Positions 24,961 to 33,459 of a stretch of 64,000 bases of DNA are shown here, piece after piece. Position 1 is the first letter of the stretch. Each line of letters opens with the position of its first letter. The DNA is from JANWXD01 sp035575135 (GTDB lineage: Bacteria; Acidobacteriota; Terriglobia; Bryobacterales; Bryobacteraceae), in assembly GCA_035575135.1 (NCBI GenBank), contig DATLYE010000048.1:62001-126000 (forward strand). The letters run 5' to 3'. The notes below the pieces were generated by a model. The model saw only the letters and a program-made list of their open reading frames with translations, was not told the DNA's origin and searched no databases. The translations under genes were made by a program, and so were the position numbers.

Positions 24961-26673
24961 ATGAACAGGAACAAGTACTTGCTGCTGGCGTCGAGCCTCG
25001 GGGTTTTCGTGCTGCTGGTGGGGGCGGCGGTCGAGGAACACTTACTCAAGGAGTGGCGCCGCATCCAGCGCGCCGCCCACAACGAAGACGGCCCGATCCC
25101 CGTGCAGTTGCGCCAGGTCGTAAACCCCGCGCTCCGCACGAGCGACCGCTGCGTCTCCTGCCACGTGAGCATGGCGCCGGGCGAAGGCAACGTCACGGGG
25201 GCGCCCCTTCTGGCGGCCCACAAAGCTGTGGTTCACGACCCGGCCGAATTTGGCTGCACGACTTGTCACGGCGGCCAGGGGCAGGCCACGGAGAAAGCCG
25301 ACGCGCACGGGGAAGTCCCGTTCTGGCCCGAGCCGATGCTCCCCCCGCGATTCAGCTACGCCGGGTGCGGCACCTGTCACACGCCCCTCGGGGTGCCCAA
25401 TGAGGAGCTGCTCGAGCGCGCACGGCAGGTCTTCCAGAGGCTGGACTGCCTGGCCTGCCATCGCGTGGACGGCCGCGGAGGAACGGTGCGGCCTGCAAAC
25501 CTGGGCATGGAGGGCCCGGATTTGTCGCGCGTGGGCCTGAGCGGTTACGACCGCGAATGGTACGGCAAGCACCTGAAGAAGTCCCGCGAAGCCGCCGCCG
25601 GGCCCTGGAAGCTATCGTTCGCTGAGATCCCGGAGCGGGATCTCGAACTGCTGCGCATTTTCCTTGACACCCGCGTGGCCGCCCCGCGGCTGGTGGAAGC
25701 CAAAGCCGCCTTCCACTCGTCCGGATGTCTGGGCTGTCACAAAGTCAGCGGCGTCGGCGGCGACGAAGGGCCGGATTTGACGGAAGCGGGCCGCAAGGAC
25801 CCCGGCCGGCTGGATTTCACCGCGGTGCCCGACAAGCCCACGCTCGCCAACTGGATGGCGGAACACTTCCGCTCGCCCGGATCCGTGGTCCCCGATTCCC
25901 AGATGCCGGCTCTGGGGCTTTCCGAACGCCAGATCGAGTTGCTGACGCTCTACACCCTGTCGTTGCGGCGCAGGGATCTGCCTTCCACCTACGTGCCCAG
26001 GGAACGCCTGCGCGCCCTGCGGTTCGGGGAGCGAGAGTTCGCCGCCGACGGTGCGACCATTTTCGGGGCGTTTTGTTCGGGCTGCCACGGCGCCCGCGGC
26101 CAAGGCCGGCGAGCGCCCGGGATGGCAGGTTTTCCCTCCAACGCCCACCCGGACTTTCTCGCGATCGCCTCGGATGACTTCCTCCTCCAAACGGTGACCA
26201 AGGGCCGCCCTGGCCGGCGGATGCCCCCGTGGGGCGAAAAGGAGGGCGGCCTGCGGCCGGAAGAGATTCGCGAGGTCGTGGCGTATTTGCGGCGGCTGGG
26301 CGGCGTTGCCTACCAGCCGGACGGCAGGCCGCCGCGGTGGGTCAAAGGCGACGCCCAGCGAGGCCGGAGGCTGTTCGCCTCCGCCTGCAGCGGCTGCCAC
26401 GGGCGCAACGGAGAAGGAGGAGAGGGCCCGGCGCTGAACAATCCGGTCCTGTTGGCGGCCGCCACGGACTCTTATTTGGTCGAAACCATCAAGCGCGGGC
26501 GGAAGGGCACTCCGATGGAAGGATTTCTGACGCCGACAGTGGCGCGCCCGGCCCTGAGCCCTGCCGAGATCGAGTCGGTGGTGGCGTTCCTGCGGAGTTG
26601 GGAAAAGCCGGGCGCGGATGCGGGCCTGCGCGCCGGCGATCACCTTGAGCCCGCGAAAGGGGAATCACGATGA
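24961..26673 (+). CDS. Membrane-anchored heptahaem c-type cytochrome
   Basis: Periplasmic electron carrier likely joining the cytochrome b/Rieske pair to the molybdoenzyme. The 570-residue protein has an N-terminal hydrophobic helix (residues 5-25, LLLASSLGVFVLLVGAAVEE) serving as anchor and seven CxxCH sites in order: CVSCH, CTTCH, CGTCH, CLACH, CLGCH, CSGCH and CSGCH. The last two belong to monohaem cytochrome c-like modules (CSGCHGARGQG and CSGCHGRNGEG), separated by about 110 residues, so the protein reads as an N-terminal multihaem part plus two C-terminal cytochrome c domains. It overlaps the alpha subunit start by 4 bases. It takes the place of cytochrome c1/f in this operon. Confidence 0.93.
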   Translation: MNRNKYLLLASSLGVFVLLVGAAVEEHLLKEWRRIQRAAHNEDGPIPVQLRQVVNPALRTSDRCVSCHVSMAPGEGNVTGAPLLAAHKAVVHDPAEFGCTTCHGGQGQATEKADAHGEVPFWPEPMLPPRFSYAGCGTCHTPLGVPNEELLERARQVFQRLDCLACHRVDGRGGTVRPANLGMEGPDLSRVGLSGYDREWYGKHLKKSREAAAGPWKLSFAEIPERDLELLRIFLDTRVAAPRLVEAKAAFHSSGCLGCHKVSGVGGDEGPDLTEAGRKDPGRLDFTAVPDKPTLANWMAEHFRSPGSVVPDSQMPALGLSERQIELLTLYTLSLRRRDLPSTYVPRERLRALRFGEREFAADGATIFGAFCSGCHGARGQGRRAPGMAGFPSNAHPDFLAIASDDFLLQTVTKGRPGRRMPPWGEKEGGLRPEEIREVVAYLRRLGGVAYQPDGRPPRWVKGDAQRGRRLFASACSGCHGRNGEGGEGPALNNPVLLAAATDSYLVETIKRGRKGTPMEGFLTPTVARPALSPAEIESVVAFLRSWEKPGADAGLRAGDHLEPAKGESR

Positions 26674-29600
26674 GCCGAGACATTTCCCGACGCGATTTTT
26701 TCGCCATGCTTTCCGCTTCCGGTTTGGCCGGGTTCCTGAGTTCCATCCGCGAGGCCTGGGGGCTGGAGGCCATCTCCAACCCGCTGGCCCAGTATCCGAG
26801 CCGCGGCTGGGAGCGGGTCTACCGTGATCTTTGGAAATACGACAGCAAGTTCGTCTTCCTGTGCGCGCCGAACGACACGCACAACTGCCTGCTCAACGCC
26901 TACGTGCGCCACGGCGTGATCACGCGGATCGGGCCCACCATGCGCTATGGGGAGGCGACTGACCTCTACGGCAACCGGGTCTCGCACCGGTGGGATCCGC
27001 GCGTCTGCCAGAAGGGTCTGGCGCTCACGCGCCGCTTTTACGGAGATCGGCGCGTCAACCAGTGCATGGTTCGGGCGGGCTTCAAGCGGTGGTATGAGGA
27101 TGGCTTTCCGCGCGACAAGGACGGCGTGCCGCCGCGCAAGTACTTCAACCGCGGCCGCGACGAATGGGTGCGTGTCTCACATGACGAGGCGGCGCGCATC
27201 GTGGCGGCGGCGCTCGTGAATATCGCCACCACCTATAGCGGCGAGGAGGGGAAACGGAAGCTGCGGGCCCAGCACTACGACGAAGCCACCATCGAGGCCA
27301 CGCAGGGAGCCGGCACCCAGACGCTGAAGTTTCGCGGCGGCATGCCGCTTCTCGGTCTCACGCGCGTCTTCGGCCTGTACCGGATGGCCAATTCCATGGC
27401 GCTGCTCGACGCCAAGATCCGCAACGTCGGTCCGGACCGGGCGCTCGGCGGGCGGGGTTTTGACAACTACTCCTGGCACACCGACCTGCCGCCGGGTCAC
27501 CCGATGGTGACGGGACAGCAGACCGTAGAGTTTGATCTTTCCGCAGTGGAACATGCTCGCATGGTGGTCGTCTGGGGCATGAATTGGATCACCACCAAGA
27601 TGCCGGATTCCCACTGGCTGACCGAAGCGCGCCTGAAGGGAACGCGGGTCGTGGTCATTGCTTGCGAGTACTCGGCCACGGCTTCCAAGGCCGATGACGT
27701 CATTGTCGTGCGTCCCGGCACCACCTCGGCGCTGGCTCTGGGCCTGGTTCACGTGATTCTGCGCGACAAGCTCTACGACGCCGCCTACGTGAAGCAATGG
27801 ACCGACCTGCCCATCCTGGTGCGCATGGATACGCTCAAGTACCTGCGCGCGCAGGATGTTCTCGGTTCCGCACCGGCGGCGTTGCAGCAGACCCGCCTGC
27901 TGCGCGACGGCGAGCGGGAGCCGCCCCCGGCCGCTCACCGGGAAGCCATCGTCCCCGAAAAGATGCGCCTGGAGTGGGGAGACTTCGTGTGGTGGGATCG
28001 CACGACGAACTCCCCCAAACTCCTCACGCGGGACATGGTGGGAAAGAATTCGACCGTGGGCGATCCCCTGCTGGAAGGAGCCGTGGAAGTGACGCTGGCC
28101 GGCGGCAAGCGCGTGCGGTGCCGGCCCGTGTTCGACTTGATCAAGGAGTACGCGGCTCACTTCGATCCCAAAAGCGTCGAGGAGATGACCTGGGCTCCCG
28201 CTCAGGCGGTCGAATCCCTGGCGCGCGAAATCGCCCGCCAGCCGGGCACAACGCTGTTTGCCGTCGGGATGGGCCCGAATCAGTTCTTCAATAACGACAA
28301 CAAGGATCGGGATATTTTCCTGCTGGCTGCGCTCACGGGAAACGTGGGCAAGATCGGCGGCAACGTGGGCTCCTACGCGGGCAACTACCGCGTGGCGCTT
28401 TTCAACGGCGCGCCGCAGTATATCAACGAGAATCCCTTCGATATTGAGCTCGATCCCGCCAAGCCCGCACGGCCGCGCCAGTACTGGCGGCCGGAATCGG
28501 CGCACTACTACAACCATGAAGATCATCCGCTGCGGGTCGGTAACAGGCTCCTCACGGGCAAGACGCACATGCCTGCGCCGACCAAGGCGCTGTGGTTTGC
28601 CAACGCCAACTCGATTCTTGGCAACGTCAAGTGGCACTACAACACCGTGATCAACGTTCTGCCGCGCATCGAAATGATCGCGGTGCAGGAGTGGTGGTGG
28701 ACGGCCTCCTGCGAGTGGGCCGACGTGGTCTTCGGCGTGGACTCCTGGGCCGAGCTCAAACACCCCGACCTGACGGCTTCGGTCACCAACCCCTTCCTCC
28801 AGGTGTTTCCGCGCACGCCCCTCAAGCGCATCTTCAACACCATCGGCGACATTGAAGTTCTCGCCCTGGTGGGCGACAAGCTGGCGGAGCTCACCGGCGA
28901 TCAGCGCTTCCGGGACTACTGGAAATTCGTCCGAGACGGCCGCACGGACGTCTACCTGCAGCGCATCCTGGACTTCTCGACCAACACCCGCGGTTACCGG
29001 ATTTCCGAGCTGGAAGCCAAAGCCCGGGAAGGGGTGCCGGCGCTGATGCTCAGCCGAACCACGCCCAAGGTGGTCGGCTACGAACAGGTCATGGACTCGC
29101 GGCCCTGGTATACCAAGAGCGGCCGGCTGGAATTCTACCGGGAAGAAGACGAGTTCATCGAGGCCGGCGAGAATCTCCCCGTCCACCGGGAGCCGGTGGA
29201 TTCCACCTTTTACGAACCCAACGTCATCATCGCCCCTCCCCATGAAGCCCTGCGTCCGGCGGGACCGGAAGTCTACGGCGTCCGGCGCGACGACCTGCGC
29301 TGCGAGACGCGTTGCGGCCGCAATGTGGTGCTGACCTGGGAGCAGGCCCGCCGGAGCGCCCATCCGCGTCTGAAAGAAGGGTTTCGGTTTATTTTCCACA
29401 CGCCCAAGTACCGCCACGGAGCTCACACTACGCCCATCGACACGGACATGGTGGCGGTCCTGTTCGGGCCGTTCGGCGATCTTTACCGGCATGATTCGCG
29501 CAGTCCCTTCGTCACCGAGGGCTACGTGGATATCAACCCGGCCGACGCCAGGGAGCTGGGCATCGAGGACGGCGACTACGTCTGGATCGACCCCGACCCC

Positions 29601-30110
29601 GAGGACAGGCCGTTCCGCGGCTGGGAACGCAACCGCCGCGACATGGAATTCGCCCGGCTGCTGTGCCGGGCGCGCTACTACCCCGGCACTCCTCGCGGGG
29701 TGACGCGCATGTGGTTCAATATGTACGCTGCCACCCCGGGTTCTGTCGAAGGGCAAAAGACCCGCGCCGACGGCCTTGCCAAAAATCCCCGCACCAACTA
29801 CCAGGCGATGTTCCGCTCCGGTTCACATCAGTCTGCAACACGCGGCTGGTTGAAGCCTACCTGGATGACGGACTCGCTCGTGCGCAAGAACCTGTTCGGA
29901 CAAAGCATCGGCCGGGGCTTTCTGCCGGACGTGCACTGTCCGACCGGTGCGCCGCGGGAAGCCATCGTCAAGATCACCAAGGCGGAGCCGGGCGGCCTCG
30001 GCGGGCAAGGCTTGTGGCTGCCGGCCTCCCTGGGTCTGCGCCCGCGCTATGAGTCGGCTGCCATGAGAAAGTACCTCGCCGGTAAGTTTGTCACGCGAAA
30101 GGAGAGCTAG
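26670..30110 (+). CDS. Type II DMSO-reductase-family molybdoenzyme, catalytic alpha subunit
   Basis: Mo-bisPGD catalytic subunit, 1146 residues, of the group that includes NarG, EbdA, PcrA, SerA and DdhA. The N terminus has a Tat signal (ISRRDFFAMLSASGLAGF), so the enzyme is periplasmic. SWHTDLPPGHP (D272) aligns with the aspartate ligand to Mo in NarG (WYCDLPP), placing it in type II. The N-terminal cluster site reads C65-x3-D69-x3-C73-x39-C113, whereas NarG has His-x3-Cys-x3-Cys-x34-Cys; see findings. Other landmarks are NYSWH, VVVWGMNWITTKMPDSHWLT and RPGTTSALALGLVHVILRDK. Possible reactions include nitrate, chlorate or selenate reduction, or hydrocarbon hydroxylation or nitrite oxidation. 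Sequence alone does not decide the substrate. Order alpha-beta-gamma-chaperone matches ebdABCD-type operons. Confidence 0.92.
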   Translation: MSRDISRRDFFAMLSASGLAGFLSSIREAWGLEAISNPLAQYPSRGWERVYRDLWKYDSKFVFLCAPNDTHNCLLNAYVRHGVITRIGPTMRYGEATDLYGNRVSHRWDPRVCQKGLALTRRFYGDRRVNQCMVRAGFKRWYEDGFPRDKDGVPPRKYFNRGRDEWVRVSHDEAARIVAAALVNIATTYSGEEGKRKLRAQHYDEATIEATQGAGTQTLKFRGGMPLLGLTRVFGLYRMANSMALLDAKIRNVGPDRALGGRGFDNYSWHTDLPPGHPMVTGQQTVEFDLSAVEHARMVVVWGMNWITTKMPDSHWLTEARLKGTRVVVIACEYSATASKADDVIVVRPGTTSALALGLVHVILRDKLYDAAYVKQWTDLPILVRMDTLKYLRAQDVLGSAPAALQQTRLLRDGEREPPPAAHREAIVPEKMRLEWGDFVWWDRTTNSPKLLTRDMVGKNSTVGDPLLEGAVEVTLAGGKRVRCRPVFDLIKEYAAHFDPKSVEEMTWAPAQAVESLAREIARQPGTTLFAVGMGPNQFFNNDNKDRDIFLLAALTGNVGKIGGNVGSYAGNYRVALFNGAPQYINENPFDIELDPAKPARPRQYWRPESAHYYNHEDHPLRVGNRLLTGKTHMPAPTKALWFANANSILGNVKWHYNTVINVLPRIEMIAVQEWWWTASCEWADVVFGVDSWAELKHPDLTASVTNPFLQVFPRTPLKRIFNTIGDIEVLALVGDKLAELTGDQRFRDYWKFVRDGRTDVYLQRILDFSTNTRGYRISELEAKAREGVPALMLSRTTPKVVGYEQVMDSRPWYTKSGRLEFYREEDEFIEAGENLPVHREPVDSTFYEPNVIIAPPHEALRPAGPEVYGVRRDDLRCETRCGRNVVLTWEQARRSAHPRLKEGFRFIFHTPKYRHGAHTTPIDTDMVAVLFGPFGDLYRHDSRSPFVTEGYVDINPADARELGIEDGDYVWIDPDPEDRPFRGWERNRRDMEFARLLCRARYYPGTPRGVTRMWFNMYAATPGSVEGQKTRADGLAKNPRTNYQAMFRSGSHQSATRGWLKPTWMTDSLVRKNLFGQSIGRGFLPDVHCPTGAPREAIVKITKAEPGGLGGQGLWLPASLGLRPRYESAAMRKYLAGKFVTRKES

Positions 30111-30112
30111 CC

Positions 30113-31240
30113 ATGGCCCGCGTTTATAACTGGCAGATCGGCCGGGAAATGTCTTACTGGTATCCTGAGAACCGCCCGCAGAAGCAGTTCGCCGCCGTTT
30201 TCGACATCAACAAATGCATCGCCTGCCAGACGTGCACCTTGGCGTGCAAAACCACCTGGACGTCCGGCAAGGGCCAGGAGTACATGCTCTGGAACAACGT
30301 AGAAACCAAACCCTACGGCTTCTATCCCCTGGCATGGGATCTGAAACTGCTTGAAATGCTCAACGGGCAGCGGTGGAACGGCGGGGTCTACGAAGGCGAG
30401 ACGATTTTCGAGTGTGCCCCGGCCGGCGAGCGCGTCCTGGGCTGGAAACCGGAATCCCAGGACTACGCCTACCCCAACGTGGGCGAGGACGATTGCAGCG
30501 GCGAGGTGCACAAGGGGGCCAGTTGCGCTCTGCCGCACACTTACTGGTTCTTTTATCTCGCCCGTATCTGTAACCACTGCACCTACCCGGCATGTCTGGC
30601 GGCATGCCCGCGCGGCTCCATCTACAAGCGGCCGGAAGACGGCATCGTTCTTCTCGATCAGGGGCGGTGCCGCGGCTATCAGGAATGCGTCAAAGGGTGT
30701 CCTTACAAGAAAGTCTTCTTCAACCCCATGACCGGCACCTCGGAGAAGTGCATTGCCTGCTTTCCCAAGATCGAGCAGGGGCTCCAGCCCCAATGCTTTG
30801 TCAATTGCATCGGCAAGATCCGTCTGGCGGGCTGGATTTCCCCGCCGGGTAAGGCCCGCGCCGACAATCCGATTGACTATCTGGTCCACATCCGTAAAGT
30901 CGCCTTGCCGTTGTTTCCGCAGTTCGGTCTGGAGCCCAACGTTTACTACATTCCGCCGGTACACGTCCCGGTGCCGTTTCTTGAGCAGTTGTTCGGCCCG
31001 GGCGTTTCCGAGGCGATCCGTGTCTACCGGTCCGCACCGAAAGATCCGGACTTGTCCGGCTTGCTGTGTCTGTTCGGCTCGACCGAGGCGATCGTAGCGC
31101 GGTGGCGCCGCCAAGGCGAGTTCGTATCCGGCATGGACGAAAGAGGCGCCGAAGTCGTGCGAGTTCCCCTGCGCGAGCCGGTCGAGGTGCGGCCGGCTTT
31201 TGACTCGCGCCACCAAATCGTCCGGATCAACTGTCCCTGA
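30113..31240 (+). CDS. Molybdoenzyme beta subunit, four Fe-S clusters (NarH/EbdB-like)
   Basis: Relays electrons between the Mo site and the haem b gamma subunit. The 375-residue protein has four cysteine groups: CIACQTCTLACKTTW, CNHCTYPACLAACP, CRGYQECVKGCPYKKVFF and CIACFPKIEQGLQPQCFVNC. In the third group a tyrosine holds the place of the tryptophan in NarH where the fourth cysteine is lost, so one [3Fe-4S] and three [4Fe-4S] clusters are expected. It has no signal peptide and should be exported together with the alpha subunit. It begins 2 bases after the alpha stop. Confidence 0.94.
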   Translation: MARVYNWQIGREMSYWYPENRPQKQFAAVFDINKCIACQTCTLACKTTWTSGKGQEYMLWNNVETKPYGFYPLAWDLKLLEMLNGQRWNGGVYEGETIFECAPAGERVLGWKPESQDYAYPNVGEDDCSGEVHKGASCALPHTYWFFYLARICNHCTYPACLAACPRGSIYKRPEDGIVLLDQGRCRGYQECVKGCPYKKVFFNPMTGTSEKCIACFPKIEQGLQPQCFVNCIGKIRLAGWISPPGKARADNPIDYLVHIRKVALPLFPQFGLEPNVYYIPPVHVPVPFLEQLFGPGVSEAIRVYRSAPKDPDLSGLLCLFGSTEAIVARWRRQGEFVSGMDERGAEVVRVPLREPVEVRPAFDSRHQIVRINCP

Positions 31241-31251
31241 GGAGGTGCCGC

Positions 31252-32115
31252 GTGGGTGTCTTGAGAAAACGGTCACTTTGGGTGGTGGCGCTGCTGGCTG
31301 CGGGCTCTGCCGCCTGTCGGCGGGGACCGGTTCGCAGCACCGAGGTCGTGGCGGTGGTTGTGGACCGGATCCCGATGGATCCGGCCGCACGGGCGTGGGA
31401 GCAGGCGCCCGAGCATCTGGCGCGCCTGCTGCTTCAGGACTTGGTCGAGCCGCGCCTGCTTGAGCCTTCCACACCCGAGGTGCGCGTGCGAGCCGTGGCC
31501 TCTCAAACCGAGATTGCCTTCCGGCTGGAGTGGCCCGACAGCGGGCGCGACGATCTGCCCGGGCCGGGGCGGTTCGTGGATGCCTGTGCCGTTCAACTGC
31601 CCCGCAAGCTCGAGCCCGAGCCGCCGGATCCGCAGATGGGTGCAAGCGGGCGTCCGGTCGAAATCACCTACTGGCGTGCCGACTGGCAGGCCTCTTCGGA
31701 CGGCCGCCGCGACGATATTCGCGAGTACTATCCCCATGCGGCCGTGGATCACTATCCTTTCCAGGCTCCGCCGCTCCGGCCCGGCTCGCCGGAGCAGCGG
31801 GAAATGGCGCGGCTGTACGCCCCTGCCGAAGCGGCCGGCAACCGCCGCAGCGGCCCGCGCGAGGTGCCGGTGGAGGATCTGGTGGCCGAAGGGCCGGGAA
31901 CGCTGGCGCCGGCGGAAAAGACTGTCTCTCGCGGAAGGGGCCTGTATTCCGGGCGCCAGTGGCGCGTGGTCCTGGTGCGGCCGCTTCCTGCCGGCCTTAC
32001 CCCCCGGATGAGAACGCAGGTTGCCTTTGCGGTGTGGCAGGGGTCGCACGGGGAGACCGGCTCGCGGAAGATGCGGACGGGATGGATCCCGCTGCTCTTA
32101 AAGGGGGCCCAGTGA
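31252..32115 (+). CDS. Molybdoenzyme gamma subunit, haem b-binding (EbdC/DdhC-like)
   Basis: Predicted periplasmic haem b subunit that passes electrons between the beta subunit and a cytochrome c. The 287-residue protein has an N-terminal hydrophobic segment (LWVVALLAAGSAAC) that may be a signal or a weak lipobox, and then a beta-rich domain of the ethylbenzene dehydrogenase haem-binding family, with EIAFRLEWPDSGRD, FVDACAVQLP and RPVEITYWRADWQ. The start is GTG, with GGAGG 6 bases upstream. The Met and Lys axial ligands known from EbdC are not pinned from this sequence. It shares the GTGA overlap with the chaperone gene. Confidence 0.78.
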   Translation: MGVLRKRSLWVVALLAAGSAACRRGPVRSTEVVAVVVDRIPMDPAARAWEQAPEHLARLLLQDLVEPRLLEPSTPEVRVRAVASQTEIAFRLEWPDSGRDDLPGPGRFVDACAVQLPRKLEPEPPDPQMGASGRPVEITYWRADWQASSDGRRDDIREYYPHAAVDHYPFQAPPLRPGSPEQREMARLYAPAEAAGNRRSGPREVPVEDLVAEGPGTLAPAEKTVSRGRGLYSGRQWRVVLVRPLPAGLTPRMRTQVAFAVWQGSHGETGSRKMRTGWIPLLLKGAQ

Positions 32116-32750
32116 ACAGCGTGCACATCGCCGATCCGAGCCAGAGGGAACGGCTCCTCGAGGCTGCCGAGTGGCGCCTGCTCGGACTGCTGTTTGAGCC
32201 TCCGTCACCGGTGTGGCGCGAGCAGGTGCGCGCCCTGATGTCGGAGACGGGGTGTGCGCCGCTGCGAGCTGCCGCGCAGGCGGCTCTCGAAGAGGCCAGG
32301 GAAGGCCTGTTTCACACCGTCTTCGGACCGGGCGGGTCCGCCCCTGCACGCGAAGCTTCCTGCACGCAGGCCGTGGAACTCGGTAGCCTGATGGCCGAAC
32401 TCACCGCCTACTACGAAGCATTCGGCTATCACCCCGCCATCGCCGAACCGCCGGACCATGTCGCCGTCGAGATCGGTTTCATGGCTTACCTGCGGCTCAA
32501 GGAAGCCTACGCACTGGCTTGTGAAGACGCCGAGCGGGCGCAGCTCACGGCCGAGGCGGCCGAACGGTTTCTCCGCCAACACCTCCGGGTTGTGGCCGGC
32601 CCTCTGGCATCCGCGCTACGATCCTCGGGCATAGGCTACCTCGAGCTGGCGGGCCAAGAGCTGATGCGCCGGGCGGGTGCGGAGGCAACCGCGGCCCGAG
32701 CCGTCCTGCCCGTATTGGACGACGCATTCGATTGCGACGCCGGCGGTTGA
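32112..32750 (+). CDS. TorD/DmsD-family molybdoenzyme chaperone (delta)
   Basis: Cytoplasmic redox-enzyme maturation chaperone that holds the Tat-signal-bearing alpha subunit until its cofactor is inserted. The 212-residue all-helical protein has the family features LLGLLFEPPSP near residue 20, FHTVFGPGGSAPARE near 65, a central YYEAFGYHP and DHVAVEIGFMAYLRLKE near 125, and a C-terminal amphipathic set. The GTG at 32112 shares bases with the gamma stop. It is the last gene of the operon; 173 bases of non-coding DNA follow. Confidence 0.88.
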   Translation: MNSVHIADPSQRERLLEAAEWRLLGLLFEPPSPVWREQVRALMSETGCAPLRAAAQAALEEAREGLFHTVFGPGGSAPAREASCTQAVELGSLMAELTAYYEAFGYHPAIAEPPDHVAVEIGFMAYLRLKEAYALACEDAERAQLTAEAAERFLRQHLRVVAGPLASALRSSGIGYLELAGQELMRRAGAEATAARAVLPVLDDAFDCDAGG

Positions 32751-32874
32751 AGCGCATCGGCGCCTGCTCCGACTCCCGCACGGTGGGCCGGGCGGCGCCC
32801 CGCGGCGTCTCAGCCGGCATCGAATCGCGGTCTCCTCAGGGCCGCCATTGGTGACAATCGCCGTCCCGATGGAA

Positions 32875-32903
32875 CAAAAAAGGGGTGCTGTGTCGCACCC
32901 CTT
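32875..32903 (-). terminator. Rho-independent terminator of the doxX gene
   Basis: AAGGGGTGC and GCACCCCTT pair as a 9-bp stem around a six-base loop. On the minus strand the stem is followed by a run of T (32876-32881). It lies 20 bases past the doxX stop. It sits between the convergent operon end and doxX and may also block transcription from the other side. Confidence 0.8.
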
Positions 32904-32923
32904 GCACGGGAAGGTTGGCTCGC

Positions 32924-33385
32924 TCAGTTCGCCTGGGCTGCCACGGGCTGGCTGGAGGGTGTCTTCTTCGTACGAGCCGCGACAAGGTTGTCCAGGGCGA
33001 AAGCGCCCGGACCTGCCAGAAAGAGGCTCACATTCGCGGCGAACAGCACCAGAGTGTACTCGAAGCCGGCCGGCAGGAAGAACCCGTTCTTCAGGTGAAC
33101 GGTCGCCGCCGCCACCAGCATGGTGGCCGCCAGCGGGATGGCTGCCCAGCGGGTGAAGAGCCCGAACATCAGGAGCAACCCGCCAAGCAGCTCGATGCCG
33201 GCGACGAGCGGGCCAAACAGACCCGGCGCAGGAATGCCGAGCTGGCTCAGGAACGTTGTAAATCCGCCCACGCCGTCTACAAAGAATTTCTTCCAGCCGT
33301 GGGCGAAAAAGACAACCCCTGTCACCAGCCGTAAGACCCCGATGGCCCAGCCCTGGCTCACAGGTGAATCCAGAAGCTTGAACAT
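32924..33385 (-). CDS. DoxX-family membrane protein
   Basis: Predicted four-helix inner-membrane protein of the DoxX/DoxD superfamily. The 153-residue sequence has GWAIGVLRLVTGVVFFAHGW at the start, a helix pair around LFGPLVAGIELLGGLLLMFG and IPLAATMLVAAATVHL, and ends in a Lys/Thr-rich cytoplasmic tail. The ATG at 33385 is chosen because GGAGGTGAG is just upstream; an ATG 15 bases earlier falls inside that ribosome-binding site. The family includes subunits of thiosulfate:quinone oxidoreductase and proteins of unknown role. It sits convergent with the respiratory operon. Confidence 0.88.
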   Translation of the reverse strand: MFKLLDSPVSQGWAIGVLRLVTGVVFFAHGWKKFFVDGVGGFTTFLSQLGIPAPGLFGPLVAGIELLGGLLLMFGLFTRWAAIPLAATMLVAAATVHLKNGFFLPAGFEYTLVLFAANVSLFLAGPGAFALDNLVAARTKKTPSSQPVAAQAN

Positions 33386-33459
33386 CGCACTCACCTCCAT
33401 GGGGATCGGGATTCAGAGAAAGGTGAACCGGCGGCGCGGACCGCACCGCCGGCAAGCAC

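Noticed and set aside
27177..29756. 859-aa open frame on the minus strand opposite the molybdoenzyme alpha gene
   Set aside because: Long antisense frames are expected in GC-rich coding DNA; the translation shows no family motif and is the shadow of the alpha subunit.
31530..32111. N-terminal extension of the TorD-like chaperone across the gamma gene
   Set aside because: The GTG at 32112 overlaps the gamma stop and matches the chaperone family start; the upstream frame is an out-of-phase reading of the gamma subunit.
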